A DNA stretch of 64,000 nt from RUG11237 sp050874665. GTDB taxonomy: Bacteria > Bacillota > Clostridia > Lachnospirales > Lachnospiraceae. Position 1 is the stretch's first letter. Each line of letters starts with the position of its first letter. Below are positions 1 through 8,164 of this stretch, one piece after another. The translations under genes and the position numbers were made by a program. The notes under the pieces are model-generated. The model was given only the letters and a program-made list of their open reading frames with translations. It made no database searches and was not told where the DNA came from. The DNA lies in NCBI GenBank assembly GCA_050874665.1, contig JBNMLC010000006.1, positions 85,191-149,190 of the forward strand. Direction: 5' to 3'.

Positions 1-1792
1 TAACTTTTTCTTTGTGTTCTTTGTCATAAATTTCACAAAGTTTGTTGACCACCTGGCCTTCTTTCAAGCCACCATGACCTACCGCTGCCAATACAGATTC
101 CCAATCCTTAAAGCCATATTTACGCATCACTGCATTCATATAGTCTGGCTTTAAGATATCACTAACCACAATTGCTTTTGTCTTACAATACTGTTGAAGA
201 AGTTCTTTTCCCTTTATAATGTTATCTTCTTTTAACTCATTCTTAAACCATTGGTTAATTTTGCTTTTCGCTTGTGTACTCTTAACCACCTTCAACCAGT
301 CACGGCTTGGTCCTTTGGAATTTTGTGAGGTTAACACCTCTATTCTGTCACCATTTTGAATAATATAATCAATCGGAACCAATTTTCCATTGACTCTGGC
401 CCCCACCATTTTATTACCTACCGCACTGTGAATGCTGTATGCAAAGTCAATCGGTGTAGAGCCGTTAGGAAGGTTCTTTACATCTCCAGACGGTGTAAAG
501 CAATAAACATTCTCTGAAAACAAATCCAAATCGCTTTTTAATAATTTCAGGAATTCTTTATTATCCGACATATCCTTCTGCCATTCCAGAATCTGTCGTA
601 ACCAGCTTAATTTTTCTTCTTCCTGTGCCTCTACCTTTTTTCCGTCGGAAGCTTCTTTATATTTCCAATGCGCAGCAATACCATATTCTGCCGTTCTATG
701 CATTTCATACGTTCTAATCTGTACCTCAAAAGGCTGTCCGCTTGGCCCAATCAAAGTTGTATGAAGTGATTGATACATATTCGGCTTCGGCATGGCTATA
801 TAATCTTTAAATCTTCCCGGAATCGGTTTATACATTTCATGGATAACACCAAGCGCCGCATAGCAATCCTTAACTGTTTCTACAATAATACGCACTGCAA
901 ACAAGTCATAAATCTGTTCTAGTGTTTTATCCTGATTTACCATCTTCTTATAGATACTAAAGAAATGCTTTGCCCGTCCATCAATCTGTGCTTCGATTCC
1001 TGCAGAGCTAATGTGCTTCTTCACATCTTCTACAATGTCATTGACAAATTCTTCCCTTGCACTTTTTCTTAAATTAATTTTCTGTGCAAGTTCCTTATAA
1101 ACCTCCGGTTCCAGATATTTTAATGACAAATCGTCTAACTCTATCTTTATTTTGGAAATACCAAGTCTTTGTGCAATTGGTGCATAAATATCCATAGTTT
1201 CTCTTGCTTTTTCCTTCTGTTTTTCCGGACGCATATATTTTAAGGTACGCATATTGTGCAAACGGTCAGCAAGCTTAATCAAGATAACACGAATGTCTTT
1301 TGCCATAGCAAGAAACATTTTACGCAGATTTTCGGCTTGTACTTCCACCTTATCCATAGAGTAATTTAACTGTCCTAATTTTGTAACTCCGTCCACCAGC
1401 AAAGCTACTTCTTCCCCAAACTCCTGTGCAATCTCTTCCTCTGTCATAACAGTATCTTCCACTACATCATGTAAAAGACCCGCTACAATCGTTTCTTTGT
1501 CCAGTTCCAAATCAGCAAGGATAATTGCAACACAAAGAGGGTGAATAATGTATGGTTCACCCGATTTTCTTGCCTGTCCTTCATGTGCTTCATAAGCAAT
1601 TTTATATGCTTTTTCAATCATAGAAATATCCGCAGATGGATGATATCTATGTACGCTTGTAATCAGCTCATCATATAAAATATCCGGACTGGTAAAATCC
1701 TGCATAGATTTTATATTTCCGTCATTTATTAACTTTTCTTTTTCCCCTGATGATACGCCATGTGTATCACCCTTATTTTGCATTTCAGGCAT
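1..1792 (-). CDS. rel: Bifunctional (p)ppGpp synthetase/hydrolase, 3' end cut by the window edge
   Basis: Makes and degrades the stringent-response alarmone (p)ppGpp from GTP/GDP and ATP in the cytoplasm. I translated it from the ATG at 1792. An N-terminal HD hydrolase domain shows the metal motif LLHDVVEDT near residue 107. The synthetase domain shows RFKDYIAMPKPN near residue 330, and the TGS domain starts near residue 425 (YCFTPSGDVKNLP). About 597 residues are present; long Rel/SpoT proteins usually exceed 700, so the C-terminal regulatory part (ACT) lies beyond base 1. The start has only a weak GGTG-type ribosome site, and a second in-frame ATG follows three codons later. It is the last visible gene of rpsO-pnp-apt-rel, 85 bases after apt, a common clostridial apt-rel pairing. 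The family call is certain; the exact start is less so. Confidence 0.95.
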   Translation of the reverse strand, partial: MPEMQNKGDTHGVSSGEKEKLINDGNIKSMQDFTSPDILYDELITSVHRYHPSADISMIEKAYKIAYEAHEGQARKSGEPYIIHPLCVAIILADLELDKETIVAGLLHDVVEDTVMTEEEIAQEFGEEVALLVDGVTKLGQLNYSMDKVEVQAENLRKMFLAMAKDIRVILIKLADRLHNMRTLKYMRPEKQKEKARETMDIYAPIAQRLGISKIKIELDDLSLKYLEPEVYKELAQKINLRKSAREEFVNDIVEDVKKHISSAGIEAQIDGRAKHFFSIYKKMVNQDKTLEQIYDLFAVRIIVETVKDCYAALGVIHEMYKPIPGRFKDYIAMPKPNMYQSLHTTLIGPSGQPFEVQIRTYEMHRTAEYGIAAHWKYKEASDGKKVEAQEEEKLSWLRQILEWQKDMSDNKEFLKLLKSDLDLFSENVYCFTPSGDVKNLPNGSTPIDFAYSIHSAVGNKMVGARVNGKLVPIDYIIQNGDRIEVLTSQNSKGPSRDWLKVVKSTQAKSKINQWFKNELKEDNIIKGKELLQQYCKTKAIVVSDILKPDYMNAVMRKYGFKDWESVLAAVGHGGLKEGQVVNKLCEIYDKEHKEKV

Positions 1793-1877
1793 TTTTATCA
1801 CCACTTTTTATGTAAGTTATTTTATCATTATAAAAGCTTTGTTTATAAATTGCAATAGGCAGCAGCCCCGTCTTTTT

Positions 1878-2402
1878 CTACTTTCCCTCATAAACAACGG
1901 CCGCTTCTACGTCGTATCCGGAAAGTTTCTTTCTTCCTTCGAGTCCTGCAAGCTCCATAAGGAAAACAATTTTTACTACTTCTCCTCCTAAAGATTCCAC
2001 CATTTTAACGATGGCTTCAATCGTTCCCCCTGTTGCAATCAAATCATCAATAATCACAACCTTCTGTCCCTGCTTAATCGCGTCTTTATGCATTTCAACT
2101 ACAGCACTTCCGTATTCTAAGTCATACTCCTGTTCAATCGTTTCACATGGCAGTTTTCCCTTTTTTCTTACCGGAACAAATGCCTTTTTCATATTATATG
2201 CAATCGGTACACCAAATATAAAACCTCTGGATTCTGGTCCTACCACCACATCAAAATCCAAATCTCCGATTAATGCCTGCATAGAGTCAATAGAAAGTTG
2301 TAATCCCTCCGCATCCTGCAAAACACTAGTAACATCGCGGAATATAATTCCCTCTTCCGGAAAATCCGGTATACTTCTTACATATTCTTCCAGTTTTTTC
2401 AT
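1878..2402 (-). CDS. apt: Adenine phosphoribosyltransferase
   Basis: Salvages adenine by joining it to PRPP to give AMP and pyrophosphate in the cytoplasm. The 174-residue length matches the short bacterial Apt family. The PRPP-binding signature VVIIDDLIATGGT sits near residues 115-127, and the N-terminal FPEEGIIFRDVT is the typical adenine-pocket segment. It lies between pnp, 75 bases upstream, and rel, 85 bases downstream, on the same strand, so it probably shares their transcript. Linking purine salvage with a GTP-consuming alarmone enzyme is a recurrent arrangement in Firmicutes. Nothing in the sequence looks truncated or unusual. Confidence 0.96.
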   Translation of the reverse strand: MKKLEEYVRSIPDFPEEGIIFRDVTSVLQDAEGLQLSIDSMQALIGDLDFDVVVGPESRGFIFGVPIAYNMKKAFVPVRKKGKLPCETIEQEYDLEYGSAVVEMHKDAIKQGQKVVIIDDLIATGGTIEAIVKMVESLGGEVVKIVFLMELAGLEGRKKLSGYDVEAAVVYEGK

Positions 2403-2477
2403 AATGCTGCTCCCTTCTTTACTTCATCTTGATTGAGATAGAGCACCATACCATACGGTATAATGCTCTCTTTACTC

Positions 2478-4565
2478 TTAAGCCTCTACATCTTTCATGC
2501 TAAAGCTGATTCTTCCCATTTTATCTTTTCCAAGACATACAACTTTTACTACATCACCTAATGAAAGTACATCTTCTACACGGTTAATTCTCTCTTTCGA
2601 AATCTTCGAAATATGAACCATACCTTCTTTACCCGGTGCAAATTCTAAGAATGCACCAAATTCTTTTATACTTACAACTTTACCAGTAAGTACTAACCCT
2701 TCTTCAAAATCAGTAGTAATCACGCGAATCATTTCTACTGCTTCTTTCATTTTATCCGATTCCACACCACATACAGATACAAATCCATCATCTGTAATAT
2801 CGATTTTGACTCCGGTACGATCAATAATCTCATTAATGGTCTTTCCTCTCTGTCCAACCACATCACCAATCTTTGATGGATCAATCTGAATCTGTATAAT
2901 TTTTGGTGCGTATTGTCCTACTTCTTTTCTTGGTTCTGAGATTGCCGGTTTCATACAAGTATCCATAATAAACATACGTGCTTCACGACATCTGCGAATC
3001 GCACCCTCTACAATCGGACGTGTCAGACCATGAATTTTTATATCCATCTGAATTGCAGTAATACCTGCATCTGTACCTGTTACCTTGAAATCCATATCTC
3101 CAAAGAAGTCTTCCAATCCCTGGATATCTGTCAACAATACATAATCATCATCTGAATCGCCTGTCACAAGGCCACAGGAAATACCTGCCACCATTTTCTT
3201 GATTGGTACACCTGCTGCCATCAATGACATACAGGAAGAGCAGGTAGATGCCATAGAGGTAGAACCGTTAGATTCAAATGTTTCCGATACACTTCGAATT
3301 GCATACGGAAATTCCTCTTCTGATGGGAGTACTGGAAGCAAAGCTCTTTCTGCCAATGCTCCATGTCCTATTTCACGGCGTCCCGGTCCTCTAGACGGTT
3401 TTGTTTCGCCTACAGAATACGAAGGGAAATTGTAATGATGCATATATCTTTTTCCGGTTTCTGATTCATCTAATCCATCTAATTTCTGTGCTTCTGACAA
3501 TGGGGCCAGTGTCGTAACATTACAAATCTGTGTCTGACCGCGGGTAAACATCGCAGAGCCATGAACTCGTGGAATAATGTCTACTTCTGCTGCCAACGGA
3601 CGAATCTGTGTCAGTTCACGTCCATCCGGACGTTTATGGTCTTTTAAAATCATCTTACGGACTGTTTTTTTCTGATATTGATATACTGCCTCATCAATCA
3701 GTCCTAACCACTCTTCATTATCCGCAAATTTTTCTTCTAATTCATCCTTTAATTTGCGGATATTTTCTTCACGTACCTGCTTTTCATCTGTGAAAACAGC
3801 TTTTTCCATATCTTCCGGTGATACCACTTCTCTGATTGCCGCAAATAACTCTTCCGGAATAGCACAGCTTGTATATTCATGTTTTTCCTTCCCACATTCT
3901 GCAACTATCGTTTCAATAAATGCAATCACCTGCTGGTTTACTTCATGTGCCTTATAAATTGCTTCAATCATAGTATCTTCCGGAATTTCATTTGCTCCCG
4001 CTTCAATCATGATTACCTTTTCTTTTGTAGATGCTACTGTTAATTTCAAATCTGATGCTTTCATCTGTGCCTGACCTGGATTAACAATGAATTCACCATC
4101 TATCATGCCAATCTGTGTTGTTGCACACGGACCATCAAAAGGTATATCTGAAATTGCTGTTGCAATAGCAGAACCAAGCATGGCGGTTAATTCCGGGCTG
4201 CATTCCGGATCCACAGACATAACTAAATTGTTTAATGTCACATCATTTCTATAATCTTTCGGAAATAGCGGACGCATCGGACGGTCAATCACGCGTGAAG
4301 TAAGCACTGCATTTTCAGAAGCTTTTCCTTCTCTTTTATTGAAACCACCAGGAATCTTTCCAACTGCATACATTTTTTCTTCATATTCTACACTAAGCGG
4401 GAAGAAATCAATTCCCTCTCTTGGTTTTTCTGATGCAGTTGCAGTAGATAACACAACGGTTTCACCGTAGTGCATAAACGCAGCACCATTTGCCTGTTTC
4501 GCCACTCTGCCAACATCAACAGTTAATGTTCTGCCGGCGAGTTCCATTGTAAAACTTTTGTACAT
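2478..4565 (-). CDS. pnp: Polyribonucleotide nucleotidyltransferase (PNPase)
   Basis: Degrades RNA 3' to 5' using phosphate and releases nucleoside diphosphates; in Firmicutes it works with the RNA degradosome. The 695 residues hold two RNase PH-type domains, an alpha-helical linker, a KH domain (DPSKIGDVVGQRG with the GxxG loop) near residue 560, and a C-terminal S1 domain (LTGKVVSIKEFGAFLEF) from about residue 625. Length and order match the family. The start at 4565 follows an AAGGAG site. It lies 193 bases after rpsO, the same rpsO-pnp order as in E. coli. A long imperfect hairpin in its leader (4595-4672) suggests processing or autoregulation. Confidence 0.98.
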   Translation of the reverse strand: MYKSFTMELAGRTLTVDVGRVAKQANGAAFMHYGETVVLSTATASEKPREGIDFFPLSVEYEEKMYAVGKIPGGFNKREGKASENAVLTSRVIDRPMRPLFPKDYRNDVTLNNLVMSVDPECSPELTAMLGSAIATAISDIPFDGPCATTQIGMIDGEFIVNPGQAQMKASDLKLTVASTKEKVIMIEAGANEIPEDTMIEAIYKAHEVNQQVIAFIETIVAECGKEKHEYTSCAIPEELFAAIREVVSPEDMEKAVFTDEKQVREENIRKLKDELEEKFADNEEWLGLIDEAVYQYQKKTVRKMILKDHKRPDGRELTQIRPLAAEVDIIPRVHGSAMFTRGQTQICNVTTLAPLSEAQKLDGLDESETGKRYMHHYNFPSYSVGETKPSRGPGRREIGHGALAERALLPVLPSEEEFPYAIRSVSETFESNGSTSMASTCSSCMSLMAAGVPIKKMVAGISCGLVTGDSDDDYVLLTDIQGLEDFFGDMDFKVTGTDAGITAIQMDIKIHGLTRPIVEGAIRRCREARMFIMDTCMKPAISEPRKEVGQYAPKIIQIQIDPSKIGDVVGQRGKTINEIIDRTGVKIDITDDGFVSVCGVESDKMKEAVEMIRVITTDFEEGLVLTGKVVSIKEFGAFLEFAPGKEGMVHISKISKERINRVEDVLSLGDVVKVVCLGKDKMGRISFSMKDVEA

Positions 4566-4594
4566 GCTTTATATCTCCTTTTCTTATATATCAA

Positions 4595-4672
4595 GGCAGA
4601 AGATACCGAAACTACTGAAGATACTACGGCCTCCATACTATCTTCAGTGGTCTCGGGACTTGTCTTCTACCT
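4595..4672 (-). promoter_or_regulatory. Long stem-loop in the pnp 5' leader
   Basis: On the minus strand the leader folds into one long interrupted hairpin of about 78 bases. Paired blocks read from outside in are GGTAGAAGA with TCTTCTGCC, CCGA with CGG, and CTGAAGATA with TATCTTCAG. It ends about 30 bases before the pnp start. In E. coli the pnp leader forms an RNase III-cut duplex used for PNPase autoregulation; a similar role here is inference from position and shape. Confidence 0.6.
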
Positions 4673-4695
4673 TTTTTCCATAACACTTGATCATA

Positions 4696-4729
4696 GTAAA
4701 AGAGGACGGAAAATCTCCGTCCCTTTTAC
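4696..4729 (-). terminator. Terminator-like hairpin after rpsO
   Basis: On the minus strand GTAAAAGGGACGGA pairs with TCCGTCCTCTTTTAC (one bulged base) around a 5-base loop, 30 bases after the rpsO stop. The stem ends in a short U-rich stretch but lacks a long U-tract, so read-through into pnp is likely. Confidence 0.55.
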
Positions 4730-4758
4730 CTACCGGAATTTCCCTACAGTAATATCTA

Positions 4759-5025
4759 TTACTTACGGATTCCTAAACGTTCAATTAATGCACGATATCT
4801 TTCGATATCTGTTTTCTTTAAGTAAGCAAGTAAACCACGTCTCTGACCTACCATTTTCAGAAGTCCTCTTCTTGAGTGATGATCCTTCTGATGCACTTTT
4901 AAATGCTCTGTTAATTCCTGAATTCTTGCTGTTAATACGGCAATCTGTACTTCCGGTGAACCTGTGTCTCCTTCTGTTCTAGCATATTCAGCAATAATCG
5001 CCTGTTTCTTTTCCTTTGAAATCAT
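4759..5025 (-). CDS. rpsO: 30S ribosomal protein S15
   Basis: Binds 16S rRNA early in assembly of the small-subunit platform. The 88-residue product starting at MISKEKKQ contains the family core GSPEVQIAVLT and DHHSRRGLL, and ends with RALIERLGIRK. I chose the ATG at 5025 because AAGGAGG lies eight bases upstream; an in-frame ATG at 5055 has no ribosome site and would give an atypical extension. It is the first gene of the rpsO-pnp-apt-rel group. S15 often represses its own mRNA through the leader, and an untranslated leader of about 85 bases is available here. Confidence 0.97.
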   Translation of the reverse strand: MISKEKKQAIIAEYARTEGDTGSPEVQIAVLTARIQELTEHLKVHQKDHHSRRGLLKMVGQRRGLLAYLKKTDIERYRALIERLGIRK

Positions 5026-5116
5026 TCTAATTTCCTCCTTAAATTCAAACGCCATATATTAAGATGCCGGTCGGAGATTCCAGACTCTGAATATAGGGCT
5101 TTTTTGATACTTGGAT

Positions 5117-5146
5117 AGTATATCATATACCTTATATGTTTGTCTA
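5117..5146 (-). promoter_or_regulatory. Promoter of rpsO
   Basis: On the minus strand TAGACA (-35) and TATACT (-10) are separated by 18 bases. They lie about 90 bases upstream of the rpsO start, which leaves a leader of about 85 bases. Seen by inspection only. Confidence 0.55.
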
Positions 5147-5239
5147 GAATTAATTTTTCATTCCCAGTACTATTAAAAATACAATCATAAAAAGCCACCA
5201 GACTATCTCTGCCTTTGCTAAATTCTAAGCTTAAAATAA

Positions 5240-5980
5240 TTACAAATATTTTACGCTAATCAAGGTCAATCCGTGTGCCGGTGCCATGAAGCCTGCCCGA
5301 AAACGATTTTTTGCCTGAAAAATATCTGAAAGCTCTTCTATCGTCTTTTTCCCTGTACCTATCTCTATCAAGGTTCCTGAAAGAATCCGAACCATATGAT
5401 ACAAAAAGCCCTCCCCTGTAAAATATATTTTTAAATAGTTGTCCTCAATTACCAGTTCAATTTTTTTCAAATTTCTTGTTGTGTTTTTTCCTTTTCTTTT
5501 ATCGGAAGTAAAACTTCGAAAATCATGGACTCCGATTAGCAAATCCGTTGCCGCTTTCATTTTTTCTATGTTTAGTGGTTGCGTCACCGAATAAGCATAG
5601 CGCCTTGTAAACACGCTTGGCCGTTCCCGTAAATCAATCGTATAGCAATATGTTTTTTCTACCGCATCATAGCGGCTATGGAAATCCTCCGCTACCATCT
5701 CGGCAGATAGTATTTTAATGTCTTCCGGCAATCTTTCATTCGACTTTCGCACAAATGCCTGCGTTTCCATACTCTTTTTTGTGTGGAAATTTGCAGTCTG
5801 TTCTAAAGCATGAACCCCTGCATCCGTCCTTCCTGATGCAATCACCTTTACCTCTTCCCCACAAATTTCTCCTATACATTCTTCTATCGTTTCCTGAATC
5901 GTAAGTCTTCCCTGCTGCTTTTGCCAGCCTTCATATCGTCCTCCGTCATAACAAAGGATAATTTTATAATTATACTTCAT
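5240..5980 (-). CDS. truA: tRNA pseudouridine(38-40) synthase TruA
   Basis: Converts uridines 38-40 of the tRNA anticodon arm to pseudouridine. The 246-residue protein begins with the family strand YKIILCYDGGRYEGWQ. The catalytic aspartate is in ASGRTDAGVHA (Asp53). Other TruA segments are FLYHMVRILSGTLIEIGTG and RFRAGFMAPAHGLTL near the C-terminus. Length is normal. It lies upstream of rpsO on the same strand, 215 bases before its start, but rpsO has its own promoter, so it may be monocistronic. A weak stem followed by TTTTT (about 5192-5222, minus) may terminate it. Many Firmicutes carry a second TruA paralog elsewhere, which cannot be judged here. Confidence 0.95.
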   Translation of the reverse strand: MKYNYKIILCYDGGRYEGWQKQQGRLTIQETIEECIGEICGEEVKVIASGRTDAGVHALEQTANFHTKKSMETQAFVRKSNERLPEDIKILSAEMVAEDFHSRYDAVEKTYCYTIDLRERPSVFTRRYAYSVTQPLNIEKMKAATDLLIGVHDFRSFTSDKRKGKNTTRNLKKIELVIEDNYLKIYFTGEGFLYHMVRILSGTLIEIGTGKKTIEELSDIFQAKNRFRAGFMAPAHGLTLISVKYL

Positions 5981-6068
5981 CTTTTTCTCCTAATTTCAAA
6001 ACCTCTGTTCATTTTACCATATTTATGTTAAAATATCACTATCTATAATTTTTAAGGGGGGGATATCT

Positions 6069-6752
6069 ATGGCAAAATTAATGCTAATTGATGACGACAA
6101 AGAGGTTCTTGCCATTAACTACAAATTTTTCCAAAAAAAGGGGTATGAAGTTTCCGCCTGCACTTCAGCAATACAGGCGCTTAAAGTTCTGCCAACGCAA
6201 CAGCCGGACTGTATCGTATTAGACGTTATGCTTCCACAAATGGATGGATTTCAAGCATTTCCCAAGATTCGAAAGCTTACAAAAGCTCCGGTAATTTTCC
6301 TGACAGGCCGCACTGAGGAAAATGATAAAATAAACGGTCTTCTTCTGGGTGCAGACGATTATATGGTAAAGCCCTACAGTCTTCGAGAATTAGAAGCCCG
6401 CATTATGGTTCAGTTACGGAAAAACCAGGTTTCATCTTCTAAAAACCACTTGGAATTTCCACCGCTTTCCATTGATGTTACTTCTCATAAAGTGTTTTAT
6501 AATGCCACAGAAGAAATCATTCTCTCTAACCGGGAATATGAATTTTTATATCTTTTAGCGACGCATCCACGGGAAACACTCACTTTTGCTTCCATCGGGG
6601 AAATGCTTTGGGGAACATACTCCGATTCTGATCGCCGCACTATTATGGTAATCGCAAGCAGACTTCGTAAAAAAATATGTTCATACAGCGGACTGGAAAA
6701 TTTAATCGAAACCGTCTGGTCACAAGGCTATAAATTTATTCCAAAACAATAG
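6069..6752 (+). CDS. OmpR/PhoB-family response regulator
   Basis: A DNA-binding two-component regulator of 227 residues. The receiver domain (1-115) has the acidic triad Asp8/Asp9, the phosphoacceptor Asp52 in IVLDVMLPQMDG, Thr79, and Lys101 in DDYMVKPYS. The C-terminal part (about 130-227) is a winged helix with NREYEFLYLLATHP and RTIMVIASRLRKK. It follows a strong GGGGGG ribosome site. The histidine kinase gene starts nine bases after its stop, so the two are cotranscribed. It is divergent from truA and convergent with the lasso-peptide genes, and could regulate them, but no target site was identified. Confidence 0.93.
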   Translation: MAKLMLIDDDKEVLAINYKFFQKKGYEVSACTSAIQALKVLPTQQPDCIVLDVMLPQMDGFQAFPKIRKLTKAPVIFLTGRTEENDKINGLLLGADDYMVKPYSLRELEARIMVQLRKNQVSSSKNHLEFPPLSIDVTSHKVFYNATEEIILSNREYEFLYLLATHPRETLTFASIGEMLWGTYSDSDRRTIMVIASRLRKKICSYSGLENLIETVWSQGYKFIPKQ

Positions 6753-6761
6753 GAGGAACTT

Positions 6762-7568
6762 ATGGAGAAAAAAACTTCCTTTTCAAAACCTGAGTTAAAC
6801 ACAGAGGATTTGTCTCAGGCTTTATATAATGTAACTCAAAAATTAGAACGCACCAATGCGCTATTGGAAAAAACGCAACAGGAAAAAGATTTACTTTTTG
6901 CAAATATTTCCCACGATTTGCGTTCTCCCATTACAGCAATTCGTAATTCTATCGAATATCTTCTCTCTTTAGATACGATAGAAAGAGAGGAATTGTATGC
7001 TTCTTTGCATTTGATGGAACGCCGCAGTATTTATTTAGAAAACCTGATTAATGATGTATTTTTGTTATCTTCCATTAATGTTAATAGCAACATGTTCCAT
7101 TACGAAACTTTAAACCTGACTTTTCTTTTAGAAGATTTCTATTTTTTGCAATCCGAAGATACCAAATACGCACAGCGTAGTTTACATTTGAATGTGCCGG
7201 AGGACTTTCAGTGTATGGTATCGGTAGATTCTAAAATGCTACTACGTGTATTAGATAATCTTTTTACCAATGCTTTAAAATATTCCCATGATGGAGATTC
7301 TATTACACTTGCTGCCTATAAGGACAATGGCTTTGCACACATTTTAGTAAAGGACACAGGCATAGGCATACAAGCCCAGCATCTATCAAAAATTTTTGAT
7401 ACTTCTTATATGATAGAGGATGCCAGAACTCCTTCCTCTGCCACAGGCACAGGATTGGGGCTTTCTATTGTAAAGGCAATTATAGAACACTTTGGTGGAA
7501 ACATCTGGTGTGAAAGCATTCCGTCCCAGGGAAGCACCTTTCATTTTACTATACCACTTATACGCTGA
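6762..7568 (+). CDS. Soluble sensor histidine kinase
   Basis: A 268-residue partner kinase for the upstream regulator. After a short coiled-coil-like N-terminus (residues 15-45) comes the H-box FANISHDLRSPITAI with His51. The N-box is DNLFTNALKYSHDG, the G1 box VKDTGIG, and the G2 box TGTGLGLSIVK. There is no transmembrane helix and no PAS, GAF or Cache domain, so it is a cytoplasmic kinase core without a recognisable sensor; the signal may come from another protein. It overlaps nothing and ends just before a bidirectional terminator that separates it from the lasso locus. Confidence 0.92.
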   Translation: MEKKTSFSKPELNTEDLSQALYNVTQKLERTNALLEKTQQEKDLLFANISHDLRSPITAIRNSIEYLLSLDTIEREELYASLHLMERRSIYLENLINDVFLLSSINVNSNMFHYETLNLTFLLEDFYFLQSEDTKYAQRSLHLNVPEDFQCMVSVDSKMLLRVLDNLFTNALKYSHDGDSITLAAYKDNGFAHILVKDTGIGIQAQHLSKIFDTSYMIEDARTPSSATGTGLGLSIVKAIIEHFGGNIWCESIPSQGSTFHFTIPLIR

Positions 7569-7628
7569 CAGCTTAAGAATGCTGATGGCTCATTTTATAG
7601 TTGCGGCATCTTCGTTCATTTTGCATAC

Positions 7629-7691
7629 AAAAATCCGAGGTTTGGATACGCACTGTCTCAATGACAAGGTATCTCAAAGCCTCGGATTTTA
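7629..7691. terminator. Bidirectional terminator between the kinase and the lasso B1 gene
   Basis: AAAATCCGAGG pairs with CCTCGGATTTT, extended inward by GATAC with GTATC. A-runs and T-runs flank both sides, so it can end the plus-strand two-component operon and the minus-strand lasso operon. Confidence 0.8.
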
Positions 7692-7730
7692 TATCTTTTA
7701 TGTCTTTTATTTTCTTATGTATTTATACTC

Positions 7731-7997
7731 TTACACCAAACTAATAAATCCATTTTGGTCTAAAGTTGCCAGAAAATCCTGCACTGATTTCTGGCATACA
7801 TTTTCTTGCACTTCGTAAATCTCCAGCAATCCTTCCACAATCTCTTTTATTGTAATTCCATCCCTTAACATTTCCCAGATTTCATTTGCAGAACCCTTTA
7901 ACATAAAGTACTTTCCCGTTTCGAAGTCTATCATTACCTTCTCTCCCGCAAGTTCTGAAACATCTGGTCTTTTTAGAATTTTTACTTTTTTTTCCAT
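7731..7997 (-). CDS. PqqD-like lasso peptide recognition protein (B1)
   Basis: An 88-residue PqqD-family protein. In lasso biosynthesis the stand-alone PqqD protein (B1, the RiPP recognition element) binds the precursor leader and presents it to the B2 protease. Family features are the early beta strand VMIDFETGKYFMLKGSANEIWEML, the following helix TIKEIVEGLLEIYEV, and the last segment VQDFLATLDQNGFI. It is the last gene of the minus-strand run that holds the sugar transferase, ABC exporter and kinase, 167 bases after the sugar transferase. A GAGAGGG site precedes it. The terminator at 7629-7691 follows. Confidence 0.88.
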   Translation of the reverse strand: MEKKVKILKRPDVSELAGEKVMIDFETGKYFMLKGSANEIWEMLRDGITIKEIVEGLLEIYEVQENVCQKSVQDFLATLDQNGFISLV

Positions 7998-8164
7998 CGC
8001 AATCCCTCTCTTCTTTTATTTATAACATATAACCACAAAGCAGCAAATTCTTAATTTGCATTACTTTTATTGTGATAATCTCCCTTATTATTTCGTCATA
8101 TTTCACAATTTTATTTAGCCTTTTTCGAATTTTATTCACAAAATAATCAAATGGGATTCTATAT

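Noticed and set aside
2011..2436. 141-codon plus-strand ORF across apt
   Set aside because: Antisense shadow of apt with no motif or start signal.
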